From the NCBI GenBank assembly GCA_046760905.1, contig JBHIFB010000024.1, forward strand, positions 1-30,062: DNA of 30,062 nt, given 5' to 3'. Source of the stretch: JBHIFB01 sp046760905. Lineage in GTDB: Bacteria; Gemmatimonadota; CAZMKB01. The notes below the pieces were generated by a model that worked only from the letters and a program-made list of their open reading frames with translations, made no database searches and had not been told where the DNA came from. The translations under genes were made by a program, and so were the position numbers. Below, piece by piece: positions 1 to 8,556 of this stretch; within the stretch, counting starts at the first letter, position 1; every line of letters begins with the position of its first letter.

Positions 1-245
1 GTTACCGTAATTGCGAACGCGACCACTAAGTTCCAGTTAAACTGAACTCTAACTTCCATCCATTTGAACAGTTACAGAAAGAAATATCAAATTTCTTGGG
101 AAAGTCCTCGCATGGAAAAAGGTTTCAGACACATATCGGACTGCGGATGAGTGGCAGGCGTGTGCGCGAGCGTGCTCCTGCAGCCGCCTGTCCTATCCAG
201 CCGCGGCCCAATGGCACGGACGCATCATGTCGCACCATCGACCTC
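1..245. other. Non-coding stretch downstream of the housekeeping operon
   Basis: No convincing gene is seen here. The small open frames in this stretch run into the DUF2723 gene on the other strand and lack family resemblance. The only structure noted is an AT-rich inverted repeat at 79-97 (7-base arms AAGAAAT/ATTTCTT, 5-base loop). It lies about 150 bases past the stop of the last operon gene. It could be a weak terminator on the minus strand but has no clean T-run, so I do not call it one. Confidence 0.5.
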
Positions 246-2111
246 TTATCTGGGCAACTTTCCCTCCCCACCGTCCCTTCCAAGGGACTTGTAGCAGTAA
301 TCAAGTGCCTTCCTGGCCGTCTGATTATCTGGTGACAGCTCAAGCGCAAACTTCAAAGGATCGATGGCTTCATCGAAGCGGCCTCCCTTAAGCAGAAACA
401 GCCCCCTGTTTACAGCAACGATCCAGTACCTTTCGAGGATGGACCGGGTTCTCCCATCTTTCGGGACTTTCGGATCGGTTACGCCATCGAGGATCAGCTG
501 GTCGTAACCGGCCACCGGGACATTCACGGTAGTTGAGATTTCGTATGACATGAGATGGGGGACTCGTAAGTAGCCGGCTGTGAGTTCCGGCTCATCCAGG
601 AAATCCACGTAGGCCCCTCCCCTCGCCAGAGCATCCATCAGAAGTGACCGCAGCATGCCCTTATAAATACCGTCAAGTGTTGTTGGATTGTAAGGTTCTC
701 CCCTCTCGAACGGGCCAACGGCCTCTACGAAATCCCGCATCGCCCGCAGCGTCTTTTCCGAGTGCCCCACAGGCCTCTCAGACAACGCCTCAACATACCA
801 AGACCTTCTCATGAGTTCGAAATCCACCATCACGACGTCATTCCTGATTCCCTCCACTCTCTGGAGGTAGATAATAGGGGAGTAAAGATCCCAGCTCTTC
901 GTGAGTACCAGCGATCCAAGGTCCAGGGTGCCAAGGAAGTTGAGGCCGAAGTAGTAGGCGAGACGGTTCTGGCTCTTGTCGACTTTCTGGCGATTTCCGT
1001 ACAAGCTCATGATGCTGGAAGCCACGAGGACGATTGCGATGTAATCTCTTAGCCTTCCTGTCTTCCCTCTGAAGATGGTTTCGAGGAAGCATACAGCGCC
1101 AATGCCGGTCATAAGCGAGAGGCTAATATAGGTTGGGAGATAGTAAGGATCTATGTCGGGAATGTCATAGTTTACGGCATAGAAAAGCCCGGCTGCCAGA
1201 GTGATTAAAAGGAATACAAATTCATCACCGCCCATCTTCAGCATGCCTAAAACACCCAAAGCTATCACAACAACACCCCACACGGTGAACTCGCGTGCAA
1301 GCCTCGGCAGGTACTGTGCTATCCTCCCTGCGAGTGCACCAGGTTCGCCGGAGAACATCCATACCCTGTACTGCCAGCCGGATACATGGGATAGGAATCT
1401 GTGCAGATTCGATGGATTCCCCCAGTTCAGAAACGGTTCGAGAGATGACCTGATCGGAAGATACGCGTAGATACTGAGGCCGAGCAAAAATAGGAGTCCG
1501 AGCTTGAGGATGAATGCCGGGCTTCTCGTGGGAATCCGTTCTCTCTTTTTCACTATAATGAACAAAACTGACGGCAGAAGCAGTACGATCATCATGTGAT
1601 TCCCGAAAGAGAGACCATAGAGATACGCTGTCAAGAAGAGGATTACAGGCCCTGTATCCTTCAATCCGACTAGAAGGAGGTATATCAATACCGAGTAGAG
1701 GAAAATGCTGAGCGAGTATACCTCGGTCTGGGTGCTCACGTCCCAGGCTGTCACAGAAAGCGACATGAATGCTGCTGTAAGGAGCGCCCCCGCGCAGCAA
1801 AGCAGCCGAGATTTGTCCCCAAGCAGTGCCATCGTGCTAAGCGAGAGAAAGAAAACTGCTCCCGAGTTGAACACCGCAGAGAGTAAATTCACCCTGCAGG
1901 CAGCCTCACCTACGGGAATCAGAGAGAATATCCTGCCGATCAGAGTGTATAAGGGGTAGCCGGTCGGATGGGCAATACCCAGGGTGGTGCAAACAGTGAT
2001 AAGCTCCCCGGAGTCAATGAAGTTCACGCTGGGAGAGATGGTAGTCAGATAAACCAAAAACGACGAGAGAGCGACTACTATGCAGAACACAGAGTCTTTA
2101 GACACAGTCAT
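246..2111 (-). CDS. DUF2723-family multi-pass membrane protein (GT-C-like) with C-terminal TPR
   Basis: 621 residues. The N-terminus carries the DUF2723 signature: a first membrane segment (about 9-25), then SPSVNFIDSGEL (D33, E36), then GIAHPTGYPLY. In GT-C-fold enzymes the acidic loop after the first helix is the usual catalytic site. About ten hydrophobic segments follow up to residue 360, then a soluble domain. Residues 555-615 (RYWIVAVNRGLFLLKGGRFDEAIDPLKFALELSPDN) look like tetratricopeptide helices. Family knowledge suggests a lipid-linked-sugar-dependent glycosyltransferase or O-mannosyltransferase relative in the inner membrane, but the substrate is unknown. The start codon overlaps the fmt stop by four bases (ATGA), so it is translationally coupled as the last gene of the operon. 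The ribosome site is weak, which fits coupling. Confidence 0.85.
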   Translation of the reverse strand: MTVSKDSVFCIVVALSSFLVYLTTISPSVNFIDSGELITVCTTLGIAHPTGYPLYTLIGRIFSLIPVGEAACRVNLLSAVFNSGAVFFLSLSTMALLGDKSRLLCCAGALLTAAFMSLSVTAWDVSTQTEVYSLSIFLYSVLIYLLLVGLKDTGPVILFLTAYLYGLSFGNHMMIVLLLPSVLFIIVKKRERIPTRSPAFILKLGLLFLLGLSIYAYLPIRSSLEPFLNWGNPSNLHRFLSHVSGWQYRVWMFSGEPGALAGRIAQYLPRLAREFTVWGVVVIALGVLGMLKMGGDEFVFLLITLAAGLFYAVNYDIPDIDPYYLPTYISLSLMTGIGAVCFLETIFRGKTGRLRDYIAIVLVASSIMSLYGNRQKVDKSQNRLAYYFGLNFLGTLDLGSLVLTKSWDLYSPIIYLQRVEGIRNDVVMVDFELMRRSWYVEALSERPVGHSEKTLRAMRDFVEAVGPFERGEPYNPTTLDGIYKGMLRSLLMDALARGGAYVDFLDEPELTAGYLRVPHLMSYEISTTVNVPVAGYDQLILDGVTDPKVPKDGRTRSILERYWIVAVNRGLFLLKGGRFDEAIDPLKFALELSPDNQTARKALDYCYKSLGRDGGEGKLPR

Positions 2112-3037
2112 CCGAGTTTCGTTCCAACCTCTATCTTCCTTCCCCGCAGATAAGAGGCCACATCCATCCTCTTCTTTCCCTCGAGTTGAAGTTCGAAGAG
2201 CGCGAGCCAGCCAGAACCTGTCGCAACGACTACTCGATCATCGAGCACCCTCACCACCGTTCCCGGTTCTGCGTCATGCTCCTCTGGCGCGAGACCCGCC
2301 CTGTAAATCTTGAGTGTTTTCCCGCCTATGATGGTATAGGCTCCGGGTTTAGAATTGAAAGCCCTGATTCTTCTCTCGATCATCTGAGCTTCACTGCCCC
2401 AGTCGATCAGCGCCTCTTCCTTGCTGATCCTGGGGGCGACTGAAGCCTCCTCCTCCTGGGGCACGGCCTTCGCCTCTCCCTTCGAAATGAGAGAGAGGCC
2501 TTCGAGAAGCAGATCCCGGCTTTCTAGCGAGAGTTTCTCAGAAAGTGAATCGAGGGTATCATCATCGCTTATAGAAACAGACTTTCGTAATATGATGGGC
2601 CCTGTATCCATACCTTCATCCATCTGGAAAAGCGTCACTCCTGTCGTCTTAGCACCGTCCATTATCGCCCTCTGGATGGGAGCAGCCCCCCTGTATTTCG
2701 GCAGGAAAGAGGGATGGATGCAGACCGAACCGTGATGGGGTACATCGAGAATCTCTCTGTGAAGTATCTTTCCATAGGCGACGACGACGCTGATATCCGG
2801 CTCGAGAGACTTTACTCTCGCGACGAAGTCCTCGTCTTTTGTCGAGGCGGGTTGAAGAACCCCGACAGAAATCTCGATAGCTCGCTCCTTGACCGGGGAT
2901 GGGGATGTCCTCATTCCCCTTCCGCGAGGTTTATCCGGCTGGGTGACAACGGAAATCAGTTCGTGTTCAGTTGAACCGTGCAGTCCATCGAGGGAGGGAA
3001 TGGAGAAGAGAGGGGTTCCCCAGAACAGGACCCTCAT
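2108..3037 (-). CDS. fmt: Methionyl-tRNA formyltransferase, with an altered active-site residue
   Basis: 309 residues from the ATG at 3037. I chose this start because AGAGGAAAGAAC lies just before it and the ATG overlaps the def stop as ATGA; an upstream in-frame start would add 14 lysine-rich residues inside def. The enzyme formylates Met-tRNA(fMet) using 10-formyl-tetrahydrofolate. Seen: the start MRVLFWGTP, the SVVVAYGKIL strand, HPSFLPKYRGAAPIQRAI, MDEGMDTGPI with D144, and a C-terminal OB-like domain (from about 205). Odd point: GART-fold enzymes use an Asn-x-His...Asp set (N106, H108, D144 in GART). Here the codon for residue 106 is TGC, giving Cys-Ile-His. The rest of the protein is intact and full length. 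It is paired with def, as in most bacteria. Confidence 0.95.
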   Translation of the reverse strand: MRVLFWGTPLFSIPSLDGLHGSTEHELISVVTQPDKPRGRGMRTSPSPVKERAIEISVGVLQPASTKDEDFVARVKSLEPDISVVVAYGKILHREILDVPHHGSVCIHPSFLPKYRGAAPIQRAIMDGAKTTGVTLFQMDEGMDTGPIILRKSVSISDDDTLDSLSEKLSLESRDLLLEGLSLISKGEAKAVPQEEEASVAPRISKEEALIDWGSEAQMIERRIRAFNSKPGAYTIIGGKTLKIYRAGLAPEEHDAEPGTVVRVLDDRVVVATGSGWLALFELQLEGKKRMDVASYLRGRKIEVGTKLG

Positions 3038-3558
3038 GTTCTTTCCTCTACCTTTATTTCTTCCTTTATCTTCCTCCACTGACTGAGGAGTAGATCCCTT
3101 TTTAGAGAACTCACCCTGTCAATGAAGAGTATGCCATTTAGATGATCGATCTCATGCTGGATTGCTCTCGAGAGGATCCCCTCCGCTTCAAGCTCGAGCT
3201 CCTCTCCATCCGGATCGAGCCCTCTCACCCTCATCTTCTCCCATCTCTTTACCTTTTCTCTCAGTTCAGGTATGCTGAGACATCCCTCCTCCTCCTCGAC
3301 CTCCCCTTCATGATGTGTGATGACAGGATTGATGATGGCGATTCGCCGTTGTCCGTAGCTTTCGATATCTCCATCGAGAACAATCACCCTCACCGACTCG
3401 CCTACCTGAGGGGCCGCCAGGCCAACGCCACCCCCATTGTACATGGTCTCGAACATGTCGTCTATGAGTTCGATGATCTGTTCATCGACTTTTTCGACCT
3501 CTGAGGACCTCTTCTTGAGAATCGGATCCCCCAGTAGCCTTATCTTCCTTAGCGCCAT
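3034..3558 (-). CDS. def: Peptide deformylase
   Basis: 174 residues. This metalloprotease removes the N-formyl group from nascent proteins, reversing the modification made by the neighbouring fmt product. All three family motifs are present: GVGLAAPQ (44-51), EGCLS (91-95, metal ligand C93) and QHEIDH (134-139, ligands H135 and H139, catalytic E136). The length is normal. GGAG lies a few bases before the ATG. The stop codon overlaps the fmt start by four bases. The acidic stretch EGEVEEEEG just before the second motif is within normal variation. Confidence 0.97.
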   Translation of the reverse strand: MALRKIRLLGDPILKKRSSEVEKVDEQIIELIDDMFETMYNGGGVGLAAPQVGESVRVIVLDGDIESYGQRRIAIINPVITHHEGEVEEEEGCLSIPELREKVKRWEKMRVRGLDPDGEELELEAEGILSRAIQHEIDHLNGILFIDRVSSLKRDLLLSQWRKIKEEIKVEERT

Positions 3559-3589
3559 ACTTACTCCAGGGACATGTGCTGTTTCACAA

Positions 3590-3916
3590 TTACTTCTGGG
3601 TCCCTTTCCCTGAAAGCCGGGAAATCTTGTTCTTCTCTACCGTCAGATTCGTTTTCTCGTCGACTTTGAGTTTCAACCTGTCGCCTTGTATGGCGATGAT
3701 CTTCCCGTAAACACCGCCCACGGTGACGACTTCATCACCCTGCCTCAGGCTGTCCACCATCTTCCTGTGCCTTGCCTGCTCCTTCTGCTGAGGCCTGATG
3801 AGTAGAAAGTAGATTATTGCCACCATCGCCAGGATCGGGAGAATAGAGACGAATCCGCCTCCCGCCGAGCCCTGACCCCCTGCTATTGCCATCCAGGTAG
3901 GGAAATCTGGGAACAT
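3590..3916 (-). CDS. yajC: Sec translocase accessory subunit YajC
   Basis: 108 residues from the ATG at 3916. This start has AAGGATGA at proper spacing; the in-frame ATG at 3925 lies against its own GG and looks less likely. A Gly/Ala-rich N-terminus is followed by one membrane helix (roughly 25-44, ILPILAMVAIIYFLLI), the signature RPQQKEQARHRKM, and a soluble domain with GDEVVTVGGVYGKI. YajC associates with SecDF-YidC in the inner membrane. In most genomes secD and secF follow yajC directly. Here they do not: the next genes are def and fmt. Confidence 0.95.
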   Translation of the reverse strand: MFPDFPTWMAIAGGQGSAGGGFVSILPILAMVAIIYFLLIRPQQKEQARHRKMVDSLRQGDEVVTVGGVYGKIIAIQGDRLKLKVDEKTNLTVEKNKISRLSGKGTQK

Positions 3917-3952
3917 AGCGTTCATCCTTTCGTTTGAACTGCCCGGGGAATT

Positions 3953-5098
3953 TCAGATTCCCTGATTCTTCTCACGCGTATCGTCATAAAAATTATAGAA
4001 CTTTGCCTGCAGTTTTTCAAGGCCGGACGATTCGATCGCTTCCCTGATCTGCGACATGAGACGAGCGAAATATGATATGTTGTGCAGGGTTGTGAGCCTC
4101 ACACCGAGGATTTCGCCTACATTGTGAAGATGGCGGATATATGCTCTGGAGAAATTCCGACAGGCCTCACATGAGCATTCGGCTTCGATGGGAGTGTCCT
4201 GTCCTGAGAACTCGCTGTTTCTGATCTGGAGTCTGCCGCCCGCAGTGAAGACGGTGCCGTTTCTCCCGAGCCTCGTGGGAACGACACAGTCGAAAAGGTC
4301 AGCCCCACAAGCGACGGCTTCAATGATGTCAGCAGGATAACCTATTCCCATCACATACCTCGGTTTCCCTTCCGGGAGATCCTGGATTGCCCGTTTCATG
4401 ATTTCCAGCATGGTGTCTTTCGGCTCGCCAACTGAGAGCCCACCGACCGCATAGCCATCGAAGTCGAGTTCCAGAAGCCTCAGAGCCGATTCACTCCGCA
4501 GGTCGGCGTATATGCCACCCTGAGTGATACCGAAAAGGGCCTGGCCGGGGTTTGTGATCTCCTCTTTTTTGAGCATCGCAAACGCTTCCCGCGAAGATGC
4601 TGCCCAGAGGGAAGTCCTCCTGACGGAGTCCTCAGTCCTATCCCTGGTACACGGGTAGCCGGGGCAATCGTCCAGGACCATGGCTATGTCTGAACCGAGT
4701 GCTGCCTGTATTTCGACCACCTTCGACGGGGTGAACTGGTGCCTCGAGCCATCGAAGTGAGACTGGAAGATCACACCATCGTCATCGATTCTGTTCAGGT
4801 CAGATAGGCTGAAGACCTGATAGCCTCCGCTGTCAGTGAGGATGGGACGATCCCAGCCCATGAATCTGTGGAGTCCTCCAATCTCACGCACGAGCTCGTG
4901 GCCCGGTTTCAGGTATAGGTGGTATGCGTTCGCCAGAACGATCTGGGTCCCGCACTCCGAAAGCTCCCTGGGGGAGATGGCTTTTACCGTGCCCTGGGTC
5001 CCAACAGGCATGAAGGCGGGGGTCCTCACTATGCCGTGGGACGTTTCGAGGATCCCCGTTCTGGCTTTGCCCGATTTTGTTTTTACCTCGAATTTCAT
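3953..5098 (-). CDS. tgt: tRNA-guanine(34) transglycosylase
   Basis: 381 residues. The enzyme swaps guanine 34 of GUN-anticodon tRNAs for preQ1, the first tRNA-bound step of queuosine synthesis. Seen: MPVGTQGTVKAI near the N-terminus; the catalytic Asp in LTDSGGYQVFS (D89); GLSVGEP; FDCVVPTRLGRNG with the second catalytic Asp; and a zinc site C308-x-C310-x2-C313...H339 (CSCEACRNF and TTLHN). Length is typical. It sits directly after queA, whose product acts on the preQ1-modified tRNA. None of the preQ1 synthesis genes (queC, D, E, F) is in the window. Confidence 0.97.
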   Translation of the reverse strand: MKFEVKTKSGKARTGILETSHGIVRTPAFMPVGTQGTVKAISPRELSECGTQIVLANAYHLYLKPGHELVREIGGLHRFMGWDRPILTDSGGYQVFSLSDLNRIDDDGVIFQSHFDGSRHQFTPSKVVEIQAALGSDIAMVLDDCPGYPCTRDRTEDSVRRTSLWAASSREAFAMLKKEEITNPGQALFGITQGGIYADLRSESALRLLELDFDGYAVGGLSVGEPKDTMLEIMKRAIQDLPEGKPRYVMGIGYPADIIEAVACGADLFDCVVPTRLGRNGTVFTAGGRLQIRNSEFSGQDTPIEAECSCEACRNFSRAYIRHLHNVGEILGVRLTTLHNISYFARLMSQIREAIESSGLEKLQAKFYNFYDDTREKNQGI

Positions 5099-5150
5099 GG
5101 ATATCGCCCAGGTAATCAGCAGATGGCTTCACTCTGGATCAGGAGCCCGA

Positions 5151-6224
5151 TCAAATTATAAGCATTGCATCACCGTAGCTGTAAAAGCGGTAGCCTTCGC
5201 GAATCGCTTCCTCATACGCATTTCCCAAGAGCCTCCGACCTGCGAAGGATGCTGCGAGCACGAGCGTGGTCGACCTCGGCAGGTGGAAGTTTGTAAGAAG
5301 GGCATCCACGCTTTTGAACCTGTAAGGGGGATGGATGTAGATTTCTGTCCAGCCGCTCTGAGCCCCGAACGGGGGACCATCGAGTGTCTCGAGCACCCTC
5401 ACCACTGTCGTACCGACCGCCACTTTCCTCCCGCCTCTTGAACACACCCTGTTCAACTCCTCGGCTGATGTCTCGCTGACCTCGTAGTATTCGGCCTCTT
5501 GCTTATGCTCCTCTATCCTATCACGCCTGATCGGCCTGAATGTCCCGGGGCCGACGTGCAGGCAGACCGTTACGATGCACACACCCATTTTTTCTATCTC
5601 GCGAAGCAACCCCTCCGTGAAATGAAGGCCGGCGGTCGGCGCTGCAACGGCACCGGGAAGCCTCGCATATACTGTCTGATACCGTGCATGGTCTTCGCTT
5701 TTGGGCTTCCTTTTTATGTATGGTGGGAGCGGGACATTCCCAAGCCTCTCCATCACCTCCCAGGGATTGCGCTCCCCAAAGCCTATGATCTTCCTCCCTC
5801 CACCAAGCCGCCCCTCAACCTTCACAGTCTCCTGACCCTCACCCACCGAAAGCACCTCGCCCACCCTCACTTTCCTTGCGGGCCTTGCCAAAACCTCCCA
5901 CCTCGAACCCTCCATGGGCCTAACCATGAAAAGCTCCACGAGACTGCCGGAAGCATCCCGGGCCATCAGCCTGGCGTTTATTACCTTCGTCTCATTGAGA
6001 ACAAGGGCATCACCCGGCATCAGGAATTCGACGAGATCACCGAAGGTGTGATGGGATATTCTCCCCGTATCCCGCTCAAGAACCAGGAGGCGTGAGGACC
6101 CCCTTTTCGGGGGCGGCTCTTGAGCTATCATATCCCTAGGTAGGTCATATTCGAAACTATTGCTTATGAAGCCCGTCCTGATACCGCCAGCTTCTTCGTT
6201 CCTCTTATTATCGGGACACTTCAT
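5151..6224 (-). CDS. queA: S-adenosylmethionine:tRNA ribosyltransferase-isomerase
   Basis: 357 residues. It converts preQ1-tRNA to epoxyqueuosine-tRNA using the ribosyl group of SAM. Family features: FEYDLPRDMIAQEPPPKRGSSRLL at the N-terminus, MPGDALVLNETKVINARL, LPPYIKR, YARLPGAVAAPTAGLHFT, HVGPGTFRPI and LLTNFHLPRSTTLVL. The start at 6224 overlaps the stop of the preceding DUF2905 gene (ATGA). No later in-frame ATG, GTG or TTG exists before the conserved region, so the protein carries about 20 extra residues compared with the usual start. The ribosome site is weak, so translational coupling is likely. The gap to tgt is 52 bases. Confidence 0.97.
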   Translation of the reverse strand: MKCPDNKRNEEAGGIRTGFISNSFEYDLPRDMIAQEPPPKRGSSRLLVLERDTGRISHHTFGDLVEFLMPGDALVLNETKVINARLMARDASGSLVELFMVRPMEGSRWEVLARPARKVRVGEVLSVGEGQETVKVEGRLGGGRKIIGFGERNPWEVMERLGNVPLPPYIKRKPKSEDHARYQTVYARLPGAVAAPTAGLHFTEGLLREIEKMGVCIVTVCLHVGPGTFRPIRRDRIEEHKQEAEYYEVSETSAEELNRVCSRGGRKVAVGTTVVRVLETLDGPPFGAQSGWTEIYIHPPYRFKSVDALLTNFHLPRSTTLVLAASFAGRRLLGNAYEEAIREGYRFYSYGDAMLII

Positions 6225-6427
6225 CTTCTGAAGAACAGATTGAGTAGGATAGTGAGGAGTATGCTGAGGAGTATACAGGTGGTAAGCGGAAAATAAATGT
6301 TATAATTTTTCCCTTTGATGTGGAAATCTCCGGGGAGCTTGCCTATAATGGGTATATGAGGTGCGATGATCATCATTACTCCGATAAGGATCAGGAAGAG
6401 TCCTGCCAGAACGAAGAGCTTTCCCAC
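6221..6427 (-). CDS. DUF2905-family small membrane protein
   Basis: 68 residues from the GTG at 6427. That start is supported by GGAGGTGA eight bases upstream, inside the end of ruvB. An alternative GTG at 6439 would add four residues and overlap ruvB. Two membrane helices are seen (about 4-22 and 44-65), joined by GKLPGDFHIKGKNYNIYFPLTT, the DUF2905 signature (LPGD...fyfPltts). Function is unknown. Families of this type are repeatedly found next to ruvB and queA, which supports a true gene but not a role. Its stop overlaps the queA start. Confidence 0.85.
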   Translation of the reverse strand: MGKLFVLAGLFLILIGVMMIIAPHIPIIGKLPGDFHIKGKNYNIYFPLTTCILLSILLTILLNLFFRR

Positions 6428-6428
6428 C

Positions 6429-7460
6429 TCAGAATTCACCTCCGAACAGGTCCTCCTGTACCGGTCTCTTCTTCATAATGCCGAGATGCTCATAGACCTT
6501 TCTTGTCACCCGCCTCCCCCTTGGCGTCCTCTGGAGAAAGCCCCTCTGGATTAGAAAAGGCTCATAGACCTCCTCTATCGTATCACCCTCTTCCCCCACT
6601 GCAACAGCAAGAGTGTTGATACCGACGGGCCCTCCGTCGAACTTCTCTACGAGCGTTCTCAGTATTCTCCTGTCCATGCCATCCAGCCCCTCCTCATCCA
6701 CCTCGAGCATCTTGAGGGCCATCTTCGCCACATCCATGTCGATGATGCCATTCGCCTTCACCTGGGCATAATCGCGTATTCTTTTGAGCAGCCTGTTTGC
6801 GACCCTCGGTGTCCCCCTGGCCCGGACGGCGATCTCAACTGCACCCTGGCCGTCGATCTCTATTCCAAGGATGTTTGCCGACCTCTTCACCACCTTAACA
6901 AGGTCATCCTGGTTGTAGTAAGATAGCCGGGCGACCACGCCGAACCTGGCACGAAGCGGAGAAGTAAGAAGCCCCGCCCTCGTCGTGGCACCAACGAGTG
7001 TGAACCTGTTGAGGTTGAGCTTTACCGAGCGCGCGTGTGGCCCTCTGTCTATGAGGATATCGAGTGTGAAATCCTCCATGGCAGGGTAGAGGTACTCCTC
7101 AACGGTTCTGCTCAAACGGTGCACCTCGTCGATGAAGAGGATGTCGCCCTGCTTGAGGTTTGTGAGGATTCCGGCTAAATCACCGGCACGTTCGAGCACG
7201 GGACCCGAACTCATCCTTATATCTACGCCGAGCTCCCTGGAGAGAAGGTGTGCAAGGGTGGTCTTGCCTAGTCCCGGTGGGCCATAGAAGAGGCAGTGAT
7301 CGAGCACCTCCCCCCTCTTCTTAGCGGCCTCTATGAAGACCTCAAGGTTTGCCTTCACCCTCTCCTGGCCTATGAACTCATCGAAACTCCGGGGCCTGAG
7401 AGACAGGTCGAGATCTCTTTCGTCCTCGGATGGTGTCGGATCCGTCACTTTCTTTTTCAT
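6429..7460 (-). CDS. ruvB: Holliday junction branch-migration motor RuvB
   Basis: 343 residues. This AAA+ ATPase drives branch migration of Holliday junctions together with RuvA. Seen: LRPRSFDEFIGQ; Walker A YGPPGLGKTTLA (from 59); Walker B LFIDEVHRL (108-116); sensor 1 GATTRAG (157-163); LRARFG with the arginine finger; and a C-terminal winged-helix domain with IQRGFLQRTPRGR. Length is standard. The start overlaps the ruvA stop (ATGA, 7457-7460), and the DUF2905 start follows the stop by one base. Confidence 0.98.
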   Translation of the reverse strand: MKKKVTDPTPSEDERDLDLSLRPRSFDEFIGQERVKANLEVFIEAAKKRGEVLDHCLFYGPPGLGKTTLAHLLSRELGVDIRMSSGPVLERAGDLAGILTNLKQGDILFIDEVHRLSRTVEEYLYPAMEDFTLDILIDRGPHARSVKLNLNRFTLVGATTRAGLLTSPLRARFGVVARLSYYNQDDLVKVVKRSANILGIEIDGQGAVEIAVRARGTPRVANRLLKRIRDYAQVKANGIIDMDVAKMALKMLEVDEEGLDGMDRRILRTLVEKFDGGPVGINTLAVAVGEEGDTIEEVYEPFLIQRGFLQRTPRGRRVTRKVYEHLGIMKKRPVQEDLFGGEF

Positions 7461-8059
7461 CTGACACCCGCTTCGCTTACCCTGAAAAGCGCACGTTTGA
7501 TGAGCTCCTCGGTATCGAGCCCTCTCCCATCCTCCTTGATCACCGCCAGCACTGCCTTCCTCGCCTGGGCCGGGTAGTAGCCGAGCGCAATGAGTGCCTT
7601 AATCGCTTCTTCCTCGACTAACCTCAGAGGCTGCTCCTCGGGACCTACGGGTGCAAGGTGAGCCAATCTTCCCCCCAGCTCCACGACGAGCCTCTGGGCG
7701 GTCTTTTTCCCGACGCCGGAGATAGTCGATAGTATATCGACGGCTCTCCTCTCCACAGCATCCACCAGCCTTGTGTGTGAGATGGAGGAGAGAATTGTGA
7801 GGGCCAGTCTTGGACCCACACCCGACACCCCTATGAGGGTAGCGAACACATCCCTCTCTTCCTCGGACATGAAGCCGAAGAGTTCCATCTGGTCCTCCCG
7901 GACATGGAGGTGCGTGTACAACCTCACCCTCTGGCCGACCTCCCCCATGTTCTCGAATGTAGTCGTGGGGATATTGACCTTGTAGCCCACACCTCCGCAC
8001 ATGATTAGCGAGAGGTTGGGTTCCTTCTTGACCAGATCCCCTTCAACCATTCCAATCAT
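7457..8059 (-). CDS. ruvA: Holliday junction-binding protein RuvA
   Basis: 200 residues. RuvA forms the tetramer that holds the four-way junction square-planar and loads RuvB. Domain I (OB fold) opens with MIGMVEGDLV and includes VGYKVNIPT and LYTHLHVREDQMELFGF. Domain II holds helix-hairpin-helix motifs (GVSGVGPRLALTIL, ISGVGKKTAQRLVVEL). Domain III (about 150-200, EEAIKALIALGYYPAQARKAV) contacts RuvB. It overlaps ruvC upstream and ruvB downstream by four bases each, giving the order ruvC-ruvA-ruvB. Confidence 0.98.
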   Translation of the reverse strand: MIGMVEGDLVKKEPNLSLIMCGGVGYKVNIPTTTFENMGEVGQRVRLYTHLHVREDQMELFGFMSEEERDVFATLIGVSGVGPRLALTILSSISHTRLVDAVERRAVDILSTISGVGKKTAQRLVVELGGRLAHLAPVGPEEQPLRLVEEEAIKALIALGYYPAQARKAVLAVIKEDGRGLDTEELIKRALFRVSEAGVR

Positions 8060-8535
8060 ATCGCCTGTACCTTCCTACCATGGTGACACAGGGCGACCGC
8101 GATTCCGTCCGCGGCGTCAAGGCTCTTGAGTTCTTCCCCCATAATCGCAGTGGCGGCAACCATGTTCCTCACCTGCTCTTTCGAAGCCCCGCCCCTTCCG
8201 ACCACTGACATCTTCACCTCCCTTGGTGAATATTCCGCCACAGGAATGCCACAGGTGGCACTCGCAAGGAGGATCACACCCCTAACCTGTGCAATCACGG
8301 TAAGGGATTTCACATTTGCACCGTAAAACAGATTCTCGACTGCAAGCTCATCGGGTGAGTGGCGTTTTATTACCGTGATCAGCTCCCTGTAAATTTCAAG
8401 TAGTCTTTCCGGCAGGGACTTATCGGGATCAGGGGCGATAACTCCGCAATCGATTACTTCCGGCCGAGCGTAACCGGTTTCTATCAGGCCGTAGCCGGTC
8501 GCAAGGCTTCCAGGATCTATTCCGAGGATCTTCAC
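8056..8535 (-). CDS. ruvC: Holliday junction resolvase RuvC
   Basis: 159 residues. This RNase H-fold endonuclease cuts Holliday junctions symmetrically. The four acidic metal ligands of the family are all present: D7 (ILGIDPG), E67 (AVENLF), D140 and D143 (SLDAADGIAVALCHH). Length matches the family. It lies 21 bases after the yebC-like gene and overlaps ruvA by four bases. Confidence 0.97.
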   Translation of the reverse strand: MKILGIDPGSLATGYGLIETGYARPEVIDCGVIAPDPDKSLPERLLEIYRELITVIKRHSPDELAVENLFYGANVKSLTVIAQVRGVILLASATCGIPVAEYSPREVKMSVVGRGGASKEQVRNMVAATAIMGEELKSLDAADGIAVALCHHGRKVQAI

Positions 8536-8556
8536 CGCACATCCCCTCGCTGTGGC

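Noticed and set aside
1225..1800. Minus-strand frame of 191 residues inside the DUF2723 gene
   Set aside because: Same strand but different frame from a clear membrane protein; the translation has no hydrophobic pattern or domain.
3953..6224. Search for a preQ1 riboswitch near queA and tgt
   Set aside because: The genes are internal to an operon with only a 52-base gap between them, and no preQ1 aptamer-like pattern was seen.
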